DNA from: Himantopus leucocephalus
Taxonomy: Eukaryota; Chordata; Aves; Charadriiformes; Recurvirostridae
Length of the DNA stretch: 64,000 bases
Assembly (NCBI GenBank): GCA_003993805.1
Contig: RSEF01000001.1
Coordinates: 211,930,653-211,994,652, forward strand
Direction: 5' to 3'
This document shows positions 25,717 through 38,959 of this stretch, one piece after another. Both the position numbers and the translations under genes were made by a program. A model generated the notes under the pieces. That model was not told where the DNA came from. It was given only the letters and a program-made list of their open reading frames with translations, and ran no database searches. The stretch's first letter is position 1; each line of letters begins with the position of its first letter.

Positions 25717-28700
25717 AAACTTGCTATTCTGCAATGTATTAATAATATGTCATTTCTGTCTAGAGGTTTATGAACAATTTCGACCTGTTGCTAGCATCCT
25801 CAGTTGACTGACACTTTCACATTCCCTCAAGGAAAGTGAGATGATACTTAATGGTACAGTACAGCAGATAAAAGGCTATGCTTCTCCCTTCCCCTTCCCA
25901 AAAATCTGCTTTGTGCTTGTAGTTCTAGTTTAAAGGCTTGGTTAATTCACTAAAAAAAGTCTAACTTCTCTGTCGGACAGAAGGATAAGCAATGGTTGAT
26001 GGCCTGTATCACAGGAAGAGTAAATACATCTAGGTATCTTGATACCTCTAGCCCTTTGTAGGAAATTTGTAGGATGGTTCTTAGAGTCCTGCTGGAGGTG
26101 GCATTTACTGTCCTCACCTCCAAACGCACAGAATATGCTTGCTGATTTTCTTGGGTTTTGGAGAGCCTGTGCTCAAGAGTATAGGTGCATTACACTTGGT
26201 TTTATTTAGAATATTTAGGTTCTGTACTGGTTAGTAAGAGGCTGTGTTAAACCACTGCCTGGTTTTCTGTCCAGGTATTTGGGTTATTTGCCTCCCTGTG
26301 GTGAATCTTCATCCCTTTTCTTAGTCTCCCCTCTTCTTCCCAGTTCAAATTAGCAGCAGTTTTTGAGGAAAATAACATTTTCTTTCTCCTTTACACTTGC
26401 ACTAGAAATTCAAAGGACAAAATGCCCCTTCTTCACTCTTAGGAGTGAAGTGCTATTTTATAGTATCCTCAGATTAAACATTGAGGTCGCTGAATCTACT
26501 TCTGGCACTGCAGCGCTTGTATTGAGGAACAGCCTATTAGGAGCAGTGTTTGCAAAACCATTTGAGTATATCTCACTATTACCAAGTCAGTGCTGCAACC
26601 TCATATAAGCCAGCCTCCATCCACTTAACTCCAGGACAACTTTGATGATTAATATTTATATAAAAGCTTTCATGTTTCCACAGTAAAATTATCTCACTCT
26701 CAAAAGAAAAGGTGGCTTTTTCCCTGTTGACTCGGTGTGAAAAAGCTTGCAAAGGCTTTCAGCAGCACTGCATCTGAGACAGGCATCAGCAGAAAAACTA
26801 GGGTCGTCTTTAATTCGGTATTTCATTTTGTGAAATTGCCTACTCTGAGAGAAATAAAACATTTACATGTATATTAACAAATGTTTGCCAGCTCTTGGAA
26901 TAAAGCCAGTTCTCTCAGGGCCAAACAAACGCTCTGAGTGAATGAGTAATAATCTGCTATTGTCACTCCTAATTTATGGATGGGTAGATATAGCAATGTT
27001 TGCCATTTTAAGTTGTCCTATTCACTTGAAAGACTAAAAATCACGATTAGCTATCGCCTTGGAGTATCTATAGCATGTCTTTTTATAGCTGATTTACTCA
27101 GTATAGCTGTTGCAAAAGTTCAAAACCTCCCCATGTGATAAGAAGTAATTGTGGAAGAGGATGAGAACGCATGAAGGTTACAGATGTTTTGGGACAGTAA
27201 TTTGGAAGCTGCAGCCAGAGGCTTAAAAGATATATGGCATCTCCTCTTTTTAAATTACATGCAAGGTCCCTATGCCTCGTTTATTTTCTGAGGAAGTCTG
27301 TATCATCTCCATCACGATAACAGAAAGTTAAAAATCTATGGATTCCCAAAATAGTGGCTGTATTGAGCTTTTGTTCCTGATAGATAAGTAAGAGGAGGGC
27401 ATAATCCTGAGTACCTACAGTATTGTTTTCCTGTGTCTCCGAGCTTTTTCATTTGCTTAATTTTTCAACAAATGCAGTTAAAAACAGTTTCGGAAACTTG
27501 GTTTTATGAATTTATGAGCATGCTTTTCTCATGAAGTTAACAGGAACTTTGACAAGATTATGCTGAATAAAAACAGCAATGAGATTTGCCTTTATTGAGA
27601 AAGATGTGTGTTTTTAATGGGAGCACTTAAAATCCCACTGCTTTAAGGCCCGTATTAGATGTTGCCAAGAGGCAAATAGCACAGCATCCCTCTGGAGTAG
27701 GAGTCTGAGGCATCAAGAGCCACTCTTGAAATGAAATTGTCCTCAGAATGTCCTGTGAAGTCTTCTGTGAAATCTCCTGGTGGGTTGTGGAGGAGTTTGC
27801 TCTATCACACCTAAATACATAGGTAGGAGATGGATGAGAAGTACAAACCTCGCTTGTCAGCCACTAAGGGTAAATAAACACAGTGCAGAGGAGAGGATGA
27901 TAATTGATGTCAGTCTTCTCCAATGAGTGACTCTTCCATCCGCTTTTCTGTCTTTATTTCACTTCCATGCAGCCTTCTTCCATGCAGTGGTTTCTCTTTC
28001 CTTTCGTTTTGCTGCTTTTCTTGCACACTGAGAGAACTTTCCTGCTCGTTCTGTGTGGGCTTCATATCTCACTCACCTACTTGTGCTGCATCACAATTCC
28101 TATTTTTTTTCTTTCCCTCCACTGCATTAAACTTCCTATCTGGTCTTGTTAAATGAAATAACAGTCAGAGCAGTTGGTGTTGATGTTGCAGATACCAAGA
28201 TGTCCAAAGTGCAGGGTGCAGCCATTAATATTCTGTCCATAAGCTGTGGAAGACAGATTCCGAAGAGACGCTTAAGGACATGATTCCTCAGCCCCTCTGA
28301 AAGGTCAGACACAGGACTTAACTTCTATACTGTGCAGCCTTAGCTGTCACTTGGTATTCACAGGCACTTAGATAAGATTAAAAACTAATATATCCCCAGT
28401 TTGAGAGAAGATCGAATAATACGTGATCCAAACCCTGTGTCTATGGTATTGTGGGCAGGTGCCTTTAAACTCCCATTTCCTGCCAACCTGCAGTTCCCAA
28501 ACCGTCCATGGGCCCCAACACTGACTTGACTTCCATTGTTACGGGTTCAGGGTATAACTTGAAGTGGTTTGATTGTTGAGTGCCTGCTGTTGCGTTTACA
28601 AGAGGCACTGACTGAAGGCTCCAGAAGACATACTGCCGAATGTGGGTGATGTGAACAATGAAGCAAAATGAGTCGTATTTTTAAGAGCTGGTCAGCAGCA

Positions 28701-28729
28701 TCTTAATAAAAATGAGGGTTGGGGGAGAA

Positions 28730-28815
28730 CCAACCATACCACAAAATCAACAAAAAAACCCCTGAAGACAAAAAAAACCCAAGAACTAAAAAAAACCCTA
28801 AACAACCCACCCAAC
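28730..28815. repeat. A/C-rich, G-depleted low-complexity tract
   Basis: Blocks of A7-A8 alternate with CCC, as in caaaaaaacccc and gacaaaaaaaaccc, and G is nearly absent from the plus strand. It is the strand-mirror in composition of the T/G-rich tracts at 21.0 and 24.0 kb. Confidence 0.65.
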
Positions 28816-29557
28816 AGCTTGGAGCAATGTTTCTTGAAATTGCTCTACAATATGAATTTATTAAGATTAATCTGAATTAATGTGTTCAAAGTAAGAAAGA
28901 TACCTGCTTAGATCTCAGCAGCAGCAGGTGCTTGCAGTATTATAAATAGAAAGCAATACAAATTGAGGTGCTTATTAAATTTGCCTTTATGATGCTTTGA
29001 AGAATTGCAGCGGAACAGAAAAGAAAAATTACCAGAGGCTCTGGCTTAGAAGGGTGACTTAAATAGCTGTGCTGCCAAAGGAAACGGAACATAAACTAGA
29101 ATAAGTGATAGACTTGTTCAGAAAAGGTTGTCTAACAGCAATTTGTCGCTAGCATGGAGAGATTGGCTGAGAGCTTTGGAGGGATGTGATTGAACAGGGG
29201 AGGGCTTAATTTTTTTGGACAGTTTTAATGTAGTATTGAATTTTAATATATTTTCCAGGAGATTGCACTGTAGTCCTTTCCTAGCACTTACGTTTCTTGA
29301 GTTTTTCCTTGTTTCCCTTTTCCCCTTCCCCCAGCTGACAAAAACTAATTCTGTGGGAAACGTTTATGTTTGGGAAATGGACTCGTTCAGAATTTTTGCA
29401 GCCTTTTTGGATAAGGCTCTGGTGAGGATCCTGTGTTTGTTCAACATTTTCTAAAATTCTTGAAACTCTGTAGGACCTCCTCAGAGAAGTGGCTGAGCAG
29501 AGCAGGTAACAAATGGCCGAGTAAACCAGATCAGAGCAGCATGCTCAACTGGCAGAG

Positions 29558-29558
29558 N
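29558..29558. other. Single-N assembly join
   Basis: One N interrupts ggcagag-N-aatcaaaatc, not in a homopolymer. A contig join or an ambiguous base is likely. Confidence 0.9.
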
Positions 29559-32500
29559 AATCAAAATCTGCAATGTTTTTTTTTTTTCTTTAATGAGATA
29601 CTCAAATTGATTTAATTTGGCAGAGAGCATCCTAGGAAATTGTAGCGTGGGAAAATCGGTGCTTTGGGGAGCAGTGAATTGCCCTGCGTGAGAGCCAAGA
29701 TCCTACTTTTTAATGTAGCAGAACACAAGCACGCTTGCTGGTGGAGAGGAGGTCTGCGGTGGCACAGTGTCGCTCCTGAACCTTTCTCGTCTCAGTCACT
29801 CTCTTGGAAAATACCTGCTGTACAAACAGTAAAGGCATCTAAGTTAGAAATGGTGATAACACACGTACACATGCAGAACAGGTACAGTCATTATCGGAGA
29901 GCGAAGGGGGAAAGGAAACGCAAATGAACAACAGGACTCCTGGCATCCATGCCCACATCTCCCTGGCAGTGCATGTACGGGCTTACACAAGCTGAAGTGG
30001 CTTGTATGCCATACCAACCATTTAATGTATTTTTCCTGTGGTTAGGAATTCAGTTGCATCCGTATGCTTATGAGTTGCATGAAAAAGATGACTTTGTGCA
30101 CAAGCATGACTATCCTTGGAAAAGTTTGGATCTGTTCAGCCGGGAATGAAGCTGGTATTTTGTGCTAAGCTTATTGTGGTTAATGGGTGCTTGTGTATCA
30201 TCGGTGAAGCTCTGAGAGCACTGTGAATATAGCGGATTGCTTTAAAAACAACCTGAGTGGAAAGGGAGGCTGCACAGGAATAAATGAGAAGGGAAGATAT
30301 GCATACTGTTATGTAGGGGGATGTAATGTTTTCTTCTTCATAAGTGCTTTAAAAGAAGGTCACTTGTACTTCATGGTGGTTGATCTATGGTACTGATCGA
30401 TAGCTGTTTGTTGAACGTTGTAGAGGAACTTCTGAGACATCCTTCTCTGACTACCTGAGCTTGCTTGTAACGGACTTCATTATGCACATGGCTCCACAGC
30501 GTTTGCTTTTGCTTCTGAGTTTCTGAGCTGGTGGAAAGTCCTGTAGGACTGTAAATAGGAGTACATAAACAGGTGGTGCAAGAACCAGTGTTGCAGAACT
30601 GATGAGGCAAAACCAGGCTTGTGTTTAGAGGGTGGCTTTGCTGGGAAACTCCCCTTGGGTTAGACTGTGCAAAACTTTTTTTTTTCTTTCTGTCCCTGTA
30701 ATTTAAGTCTTAATTAAACTTTCTGCATTTAAATTAGTTTACATTAATGTCACACTGTCTTATTATGTGTATATTGACAGACACTAACAGGGATTTGATC
30801 AGCCTAATCCAGCTGTATGTAATTATATGCCTTCTTCTTAAATAATTGCAAACAGAGAGTATCAATCATGGCAGGAAAGCCTGCTGCTTTATTATAATGT
30901 GGGATTGTTTAGTGAAATGTAATAAGACTTCAGGTTTAAGCTGGGAAGTAAACACAATGAGTTTTTAATGAGACCAGCGATAGGAAGAAAAAACTCTCTC
31001 CACCCATCCTGTGTCGCAAGTCTCGGTTCTTATCTTCCCTTCCATCCAAAAAAAAGGTGTCCTGATTGCATTGTTGTCACACTGATGTTGAGAACATTCC
31101 TGTATATTTGAAAGGAATTTGGGAAAGGTGCAGATTTCTGGCTGCTGGAGGTGGACCTCTAGCCTAAACCTGTGATGCTGTTCCAATGTAAGGTGGAGTT
31201 TTTTATTTCATTCATTGATAATTTGATTACCCAGATCAAACAAGAGTGTGTATAAGGCAACAGAGGTGGGAATGAAATCTGCCAAACAGCAGAGCTGCAC
31301 AAGCTCTAAAACACATGCCTCACTTGGAAAACAAGTAAGTAAGGGAGTAACACAGGCACCCACTTCAACGATTGTATTTGGGTTGATTTCTGTGTGATCT
31401 AGTTACTCTCCAGCGTCATGCAGTCCTCCCCTGGCACGTGTACAAGCAGGGAGAGACAGGCATGGTGCCAGCAGTCTTTCCTCAGCCTCCTACTGGAAAA
31501 ACATTTGTGCCAAGAAAAGCTCGAAAAACCAGAACTTTGGGCAAGCCCTGAAGGGGGTGAGTTTGAGGTCTGAACCCCTTGTTCAGCATGCTCTGGCATT
31601 GGATCCAGCTGTCTTTAAACCTGTGAATACCTCCAAGTTACTTCATAAAATAAAATGGTAAGTGCCACTGTCAGTGCAGGACTGTCCATTTGCCCCTGCA
31701 GGAGTGTCTCAGGAGGGTTTCAGGAGTCCAGGTACACATCCATCTTGCTTTTTCTGATGGCAGATAGTTCTGTATAGAAGAGCGAGATTTCCCTTTGTGC
31801 CTGTTGAAGAAACAAACTGTTTCGCAAATAGTTTGAGTCCAGCATACACAGATTGCCTTGTGGTCAGGAAGTAGAGGTGGTATTTCTAGATGTTGCCCTG
31901 GTACCTTAGGAGCTGTTCTTTCAGCTTTTCTCTTCTGTTGGTCACTCTCCATCATTTCCTCTCTCCGGTGCACACACGTGCATGTATGGCCGCACCCCTG
32001 CTGCCCCAGGCTCATCCCTTGCTTTTGTGTTTTTGGGGGGTTTAGATTTAACAATCCGTTCTTGCTGTGGGCATGGATTTTTTTGCCTGTCAAGTTTTAG
32101 CCTGGACTGAATTTTCAGTGCCAAAGTTTTAATGACAGTAGAATTGTAATGAAAAGCAGTGACAGTCCCTCAGCTCTCCTGTTTGCATCACAAAACTGTA
32201 ACATCAGGCTTCGGACTTGCTGGCGTTCTGCCTGGAGTGTGTCTCGGGGATCTGTTTCAAACACGTTTATAGCGATGCTGTCTCACGGAGTGACTGTGGT
32301 GGGAACCCGGTAGTTTGAACAGGAGAAGTAACAACCAGACTGCGTGCTGGATAGTAGGAAAAGTGTGTTTCCCATCTAGGTCATCATCAGCTCAGAGGAT
32401 GAGTGTTGCTACCCTCTGGTGACAGTTCAGCTTGTGGTGTGAGTTAGCAGCAACAGTCCAGGTCTTGGTGGGCTTGTGACCCTGACGCAGCTGTACCGGA

Positions 32501-32622
32501 AGACACAAATGTTATTTTCACACCATATTCCTATTGCTGTACCTTCTTGCAGATGCCAAATGCTTGGGGTTGGTTTGGGAGAGCAGCACATAAATTTTAA
32601 GGAGCTCTGACACCAGTGACTC

Positions 32623-32645
32623 ATTTTTATTTATTTATTTATTTA
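32623..32645. repeat. TTTA microsatellite
   Basis: About five consecutive attt units form a simple tetranucleotide repeat. Confidence 0.85.
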
Positions 32646-34397
32646 GCATTGCTATTTAGAAACAGACTGAATTTCCTTAAATACACTGGAAAGATAAATG
32701 TTTTGTATCCAAAGGAGTCTTGTCAGGAACAGCTGAGAAAATTACTTTTTAAGAAAACAGCTGAGCAAACACATAATGTCAAGTCATATGCTAGGTGTAG
32801 TGGTTTACTGCATTTACGCACAAGATCATCTGTAGCTCTATAGATGGAGAATGGCAAGCTCTTCTCTTACAGCTTCCCCTAGGAATTGAATTCATGCAGT
32901 GACAGAAATGACGTGTTTGTTTTTCTTGTGTTTTCAGCAAACATTAGTCGTATTTCTTCATTGGACTGGCTGTTGCAAAAGTTGTCTTGATGCTGGTTCT
33001 GCATCTACAAATAAAAATACGGGTTATTTATCCACCTGTTCATGGAGCAAAAAGGCTTGCCTTTATTTTTTTTAATTGAATTCTCTTCTGTTTCTTTGCT
33101 GCATTCGGGGCAAATAGGATTGCACTGCAATGCCGTATGCGCCAAAAATACTGTCACCTCGTCTCTGTTTAACAATGCCTTCCCAGATGCAGAGATCTGT
33201 GGCTTTTTGTTTCTAATACAGATTACTCACTATATCCAAGTCCTCAGAATTGTGAAAATCGTATTGAAATAGCTTTCTGCTTTGGCGGCCTTGCTCTCTC
33301 TGACTTTCTGGCAGCATTCAATGCTGGCTTTCATTTTCCAAATGCTTGGAGACTCTCAAAGCTACATTTACAGTAAATGTGATGTTGCAGTAATGATGGG
33401 TCAATTCAGATTTAGGTCTGTAATTTGGAAAAAAAAGCCACCACCCCTCACTAAAAAATAATGTTAAACTGACTTCAAACAGCATCTTAATAGTTCCATA
33501 TTTTTATGTGTGTAATTAAAGCTTTTACCCTTGAAAACAGGGTTGTTTTGATTTGCTAATCATATTTCCTTGCTACAGTCAAATAGACCGAGGTAAATTT
33601 TTATGATATTAAGAATTGGCCTCATGCTGTAACATGAAAATCCATTTTTCACAGAACACAAAAAATTTTCTCTTAATGCTTTTCTTCATTTTTGGTACAC
33701 TCTGAAATCATGACAGATAGTGTCACCGAAACATAACAATCTCCAATATAGCATTGCGAGCATTATCTTCAGCTGTGCATCAGTTCTGCTGGGCAGCGTC
33801 TGTTTAAAAGAAATGAGCTGGGTGACCCAGAGCATTTGACAGTGCAGAAGCCGGAGTTATTTGTGTGGCTGTTCCTGCAGAGTCCTTGCTCGCTTAGGTT
33901 GCTCTTATTTCGTTAGGGGGACGCCTTGTACAAATGAAAAGTTTCTTTTTTTTAAGCAGGTTGGAATCGCTTCCCCTTGTTAGTGGTCACACAGAGCTGT
34001 GTTTCGGTACTGAAATGAACTGTCCTGCAACTGGAATATTCACTTCATCATGGGGCCTCTCTTGTGTTGCTGAAAGTGGGTTGGCTGGGGAGGTTTGGGG
34101 GAGGGAGGATGTGACTGGGATTAAAGTGTTTTGTTAATCCTCTGGGCAGGCTTGCTCTTTAGGGTTCAGCTCTCTTAGTCAAATTGGCAAATCTCTGCTC
34201 TATCCATCTTTGTCACCCACACAAGTGATTACATGGAACATCTTGCTCCTTTAAAGCCTTTCAAATAATGAAGATTTTTCTTAAAAAATATCATTTTACA
34301 TTTCGTGTTTAAAACGGAGTGTAATAATTGTGCTTGAATGTGATGGAAATAGTGCTGGACAATCACTACTGCAGTGGAATAAAAACTGTTACAATCA

Positions 34398-34428
34398 GGC
34401 TTTTTTTTNAAAAAAAAAAAAAAAAAGC
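34398..34428. repeat. T-run / N / A-run inverted join
   Basis: ggc followed by T8, one N at 34409, then about A17 and gccc. The two sides are reverse complements (ggctttttttt and aaaaaaaagcc). Either a genuine hairpin-forming palindrome stopped the polymerase, or two contig ends were joined in opposite sense. The base at N and the run lengths are unreliable. Confidence 0.8.
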
Positions 34429-37400
34429 CCCCTCCTCACAGCCAGGTTTGCAAGGCATTAGGTGCCTAACCATCTCACCCAAACGCAGGAGCAGATTTAG
34501 CATCTGTCTTGGCGTGGGAGTTGGCTGCGAACTGGTCTAAGTGTTCGTGTAAATCCTACCCAGGTAGCAGCCATCCAATGGGATGAAGGTGTTCTTCATG
34601 AAAGATGTGAGGATTGATATTTTTCTCTCTTTACACCTGCCAAAACTGGAACACAAGGAAACAAGTGACAGAGTTGGACCTGTGTGGATGGAAAGGCTGC
34701 GTGCAGAACGGAGGTCTCTGGAGGCCCAGCTAGAGCTCTGTACACAAGTATTCCTGTTTGTAACTCTTTCCCACGCTCCTACTGAAATACGTTTTAAATT
34801 CCCATTTAGCCACATGTCTAAGCTGGCCAAATCACCTTAGAAATTGGTGACCTTGCTGATGCTACTCTGGCAATGGCCAGACCTTACAGCTGCAGGAAAG
34901 AAAATTCTCCATCCAAAATGTGGTATTTCACCTCGAGGTAAAATCAGTTATGGAGTAATGATTAAAAAAAATAAAAATCTGTGTTCCATGGGGTAGTCTG
35001 AAATAAGTCTTGTCCTTTATTAAATAGTACCCAGGGCTTGTGTGACAGTATTACAGGCAGTTCAATCATTTACTGAAAAAAAACCAGAACAGTTGCATGG
35101 TTTCCAAGGTAGGAAGTAATACGTATCTGTTGCTTAGACTCCACTTTAATTAAGGTTAGAAGCGAGGACAGTATTACTTCAGCCAACTTGTTGGTCCCAG
35201 GCTCCCCATGCTGGCTGGGGCAGCATGTCAAGTTTCCTCCTGCTCTGTCAGGAGCTGCTACCTCCTTGCAGTGGCCACCAGCTCAGCCGCAGTGAAGCTG
35301 AAGTTGCACAAGGTAAGGGGGGATTGAAGCCTCATGTATCGGAGACCCTGCACAGCCTCTCCTGCCTGCCCAGGGCTGCTGTGTCCGTTCTGCTGGGACC
35401 GTGCAAGCAGAGCACTCTGTGGCCTGGGGCTTCGGCAGCACTGCAAAGAACGGTCCTCTTTCGCTGGTGGGAAGAAGGCTGGTCTTTATCACGAGGCCAT
35501 GTAGCACTCCTGTTTCAATGACCGCCGAGTGCTGAGTGCCGGTTCCCTGCTAACCAGGCTAACTCTTGCCCCTGGGGTCCTCACCTCCACCTCTTTCCAT
35601 CTCTTCTTGGACTCGACTCTTCCTCCAGCCTCCGTACAGCAGCTCTGGCTGCAGTACCCTAAAGTAACCAGTCTGGTAGCAGAAATAAGTAACAAGCTGA
35701 TAAGATTGTTGGTTTTAGTTCTTCTTGACTGATGCTGCTGTGTCCCAGTGATTGGGAACTGGTTTGGGGGCTTTTTAACGCTAAAATAACCTGAAAAGTA
35801 TTATATGCTTAGGCGTTTTGTGTCCTTTTTCCCCACTGCTGGCAGGCAATTGGAATACAGTGTGTCCTGATTGTCTGCTGGTTTGTTGTCTGGTTTTTGT
35901 TTGTTTTTTTTTTTTTTTTAATGTGTGAGTAACATCCATGGCCCTAGGGGAAAATTTAAATGATAAAAATTAATTCTTGTCAGATTGTTTGAATTTCAAG
36001 ATGTTTTGCTGTTCCAGAAATGTTACAGTATCGGTAGCAGGTTAGACCAGGTTAATCCAAATTGGCTTGCAAACACTTGTAATTTGGGATTTGGAGAAAA
36101 ATTATTCAGCTTAACATGGCTAATACATTCATGCTGTAAGGTTGGTGATAATAAGTTCTTTAGACGTCTAGACATGCGATTACACTAAATGCAGATAAAC
36201 AAAATCTTTTGTGCATGTGTTGCATGTAGAAGGAGATTCAGCATTGCAGTACTCAGCAAGCGCTGGGGTAGCCAGAGCCAGGGCTGCCATTCCTGGCTCG
36301 CAGGAATAGCCGTGTGTAGTGGGAGGAGCTTTTAATTGCTGATTACTAATGCTCAGGGTTAATTTTATCAAAAAAAAAAAAGGCGGCTGATGGCCATACA
36401 TTCTGGGTGGAAGACTTGATATGTTTTAAAGGGTAGCAATCCCCACAAGTTTCACTACAGCCTTCTGGTACAAAATTACCCCTGCTTAACTGTAGCTGAC
36501 TTGCTTTAAGATGCCGGCAAATGCTTTGGCATTGGTATGAGTGACTTCAGCATTCATCATCTCAGGTTTTGAGGTTGGCTCTGCAAAACGGTTCAGAGTA
36601 ACTTAACCCAGAAAGTAGAATAAAGAGCACTTTTGTATATAAAAAGCAATTTGGATGATGGGCAAGGAGGAATGTAATCGCTGTAGATGTCAAGGCAGGG
36701 TACTAAATTGGTGAATTTTTATTATGTTGAAGAGTGATGTCTTTAGGTTTATCTTCAGTAGCTTGAACGTTTAAATGTTTCGTTCTGCTTGAAACCTTAG
36801 CTTTTCAGTGTCAGGTTGGAGCACTGCAGTGTCAGAGAGAAGAGGTAGTTTCTGTGAAATGGATGTTTCAAACAGCTATACCAAGCCAACACTCATTTGC
36901 TTGACTCGGCAATTGAGATGGTTTAATTCTAGCCAGGAGATTCCTGCTTTTGGGGAAAACTTCGCTACAGTGAACTTAAAAATAATCACACCACCCCATG
37001 CAATTTTATTATCAAATTTTAAATTGCAAAATTCATAAGAAGGTGGTTAAGTTACAGCCTCTGGCTAGTGCCAGACTCCTGCCACGTTGTTGTGGACTAC
37101 GGATATTCCACTTTTGCTGGTCTGTTAATCCCATCTATGCTATTCCTCTAAATGTTCCCTTTGAGGGAGTCGCTGACTTCCCAGTAAAAGCAGTAGCTGA
37201 ACTAGTTTGATGATCATTTCCAGCCTTGGCAGATACTTGGGCCAGGTCGAGCAGTTGCTAGAGATGGGAAGCAGCCTTAGGAGGATGCGTACGCTCTGCG
37301 GCAGTGAGCCTTTTCCTGTTCGGGGAGACTAGGAATGGAAAGGAGACTCTTGGCTTCTGTCTGAGGAGAAAAGTTGAGTTTCCAGTTCTTCTGCACTGTG

Positions 37401-38689
37401 AGGTTAGCTGATCACTAAGGTTTCAGTTCCCACAAGACTGAAGTACGTGTGGGACATCACTTTCTCATTGCCCTTTGATAGCTACTCGCTCTGAGACATT
37501 TTAAATGGGCAGTGCTAACTAGACTGTTGATTACACCCACCCCCATGCTACATGATTTCCTTCTTCTCTTTGCTTGAGTTTTGCCTTCCCAGTGCGCAAG
37601 CGGGGTGATCACTGGATGAAGGAGGACGTAGCTCAGTAATGTGAGATAATTTGTTCTCATGGGCCATGCATACCCCAGTGAACGAGACCCTAACGTTGTA
37701 GTCCCGGCCCTGGCCCTGACTTGCTGTACATGCTGTATCTGTTTCTTCCTTTCCATAATTGTCAGTAGTCTCCTGCCTTCCAGTGAAGGCCATGGGTGGC
37801 CAGTAAGAGGCTTGGCAGTGGAAGCGGGTAGCTGTGGCTCTCTTACTCCACTTGCACAACATAGGGTGCAGAATTTTCATCTCATGCAGCTGAGCGCTGG
37901 TTTTTAAGTGCTGTTTCATACCAGCAAGAATGTGCAACATCCCGGACCTTTCCTGTGGGGGAACGTTGTCTCTTGCAGCAACGGTCTAATAATGGCAGTC
38001 GCGTCCAGGCTCTAGCGGCAGCAGGGGCCTGGCAGCAACTTGCAGAGATTCACTGCTTCCATTTTATGGTTCAGTTAAGATGAACCCTAAGGCTCATCTC
38101 TCTCTGCAAACTGTGGGCCAGTTTCTGTGCAAGTCCATCTCTGCCAGTAGCAAAGCCAAGTAACCCATTCTACTGGAAACGTATTTGGAGATAGATGCCA
38201 GATCCCCAAACTGGAGAGCATCAGCTTGCAATTCAAGTGGTGCTGACATTTGTGGGAAGGATTTCTGTTCTAAGCCGTCAGATGTTAGCTAGTGTATGTA
38301 ATTAACTTGGTATAATTTTGTTTCAGAATGAAATATTCATTCAAAAGAGACTTAAAAAAACATCCTGTTGTTTTTAATGTCTGGGTAGCAAGTGATGCTG
38401 CGTAGAGCAAGGCATACATTTATTGTTAGAGAGATTGGTTTCATGGCAACTCCTGTTTGTTACTATGGTACACAGAAAGTCCCAAAGGCTTTTACTGTCC
38501 ATCACTTCTTGGGTCTTGTGAGCAATCCAGATGCGAAACCCACTGACATACGTTAACGGTGGAGTCAGAAAACAATAGGAAAATACTATAGCCTGAAATG
38601 CTCTGGTTGTCTAGTTACCCCAAAGGGCAAATCGAAAACTTTATTTTGCATAGTGGTTCTTCTAGAGTTCGGAAATAAAGCTTGTGACC

Positions 38690-38959
38690 AGAGCAGGACA
38701 AAGAAACAGAAATGGAAGGGGCGAAACAAAGATTTCTTTTGCCCCAGAGCGAATTTCATCACTGAAAGGGTTGTCAAGCATTGGAACACGCTGCCCAGGG
38801 AAGTGGTTGAGTCACCATCCCTGGAGGTATTTAAAAGACATGTAGACGCGGTGCTGAGGGACATGGTTTAGTGGTGGACTTGGCAGTGTTAGGTTTACAG
38901 CAGGACTCAATGATCTCAAAGGTCTTTTCCAACCTAAATGATTTGAGGATTCTATGAAA
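38690..38959 (+). mobile_element. CR1 LINE fragment, diverged, plus orientation
   Basis: The tail frame reads ITERVVKHWNTLPREVVESP and continues SLEVFKRHVDAVLRDMV. It is followed by ggacttggcagtgttaggtt, tcaatgatctcaaaggtctt and ttccaacctaaatgatt, ending near gattctatgaaat. The RDMV ending and the tggcagtgttaggtt stretch differ from the other copies (ALSNLV ending), so this belongs to a different, older-looking CR1 subfamily. It lies 2.3 kb before the SMCO4 coding exon. Confidence 0.9.
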
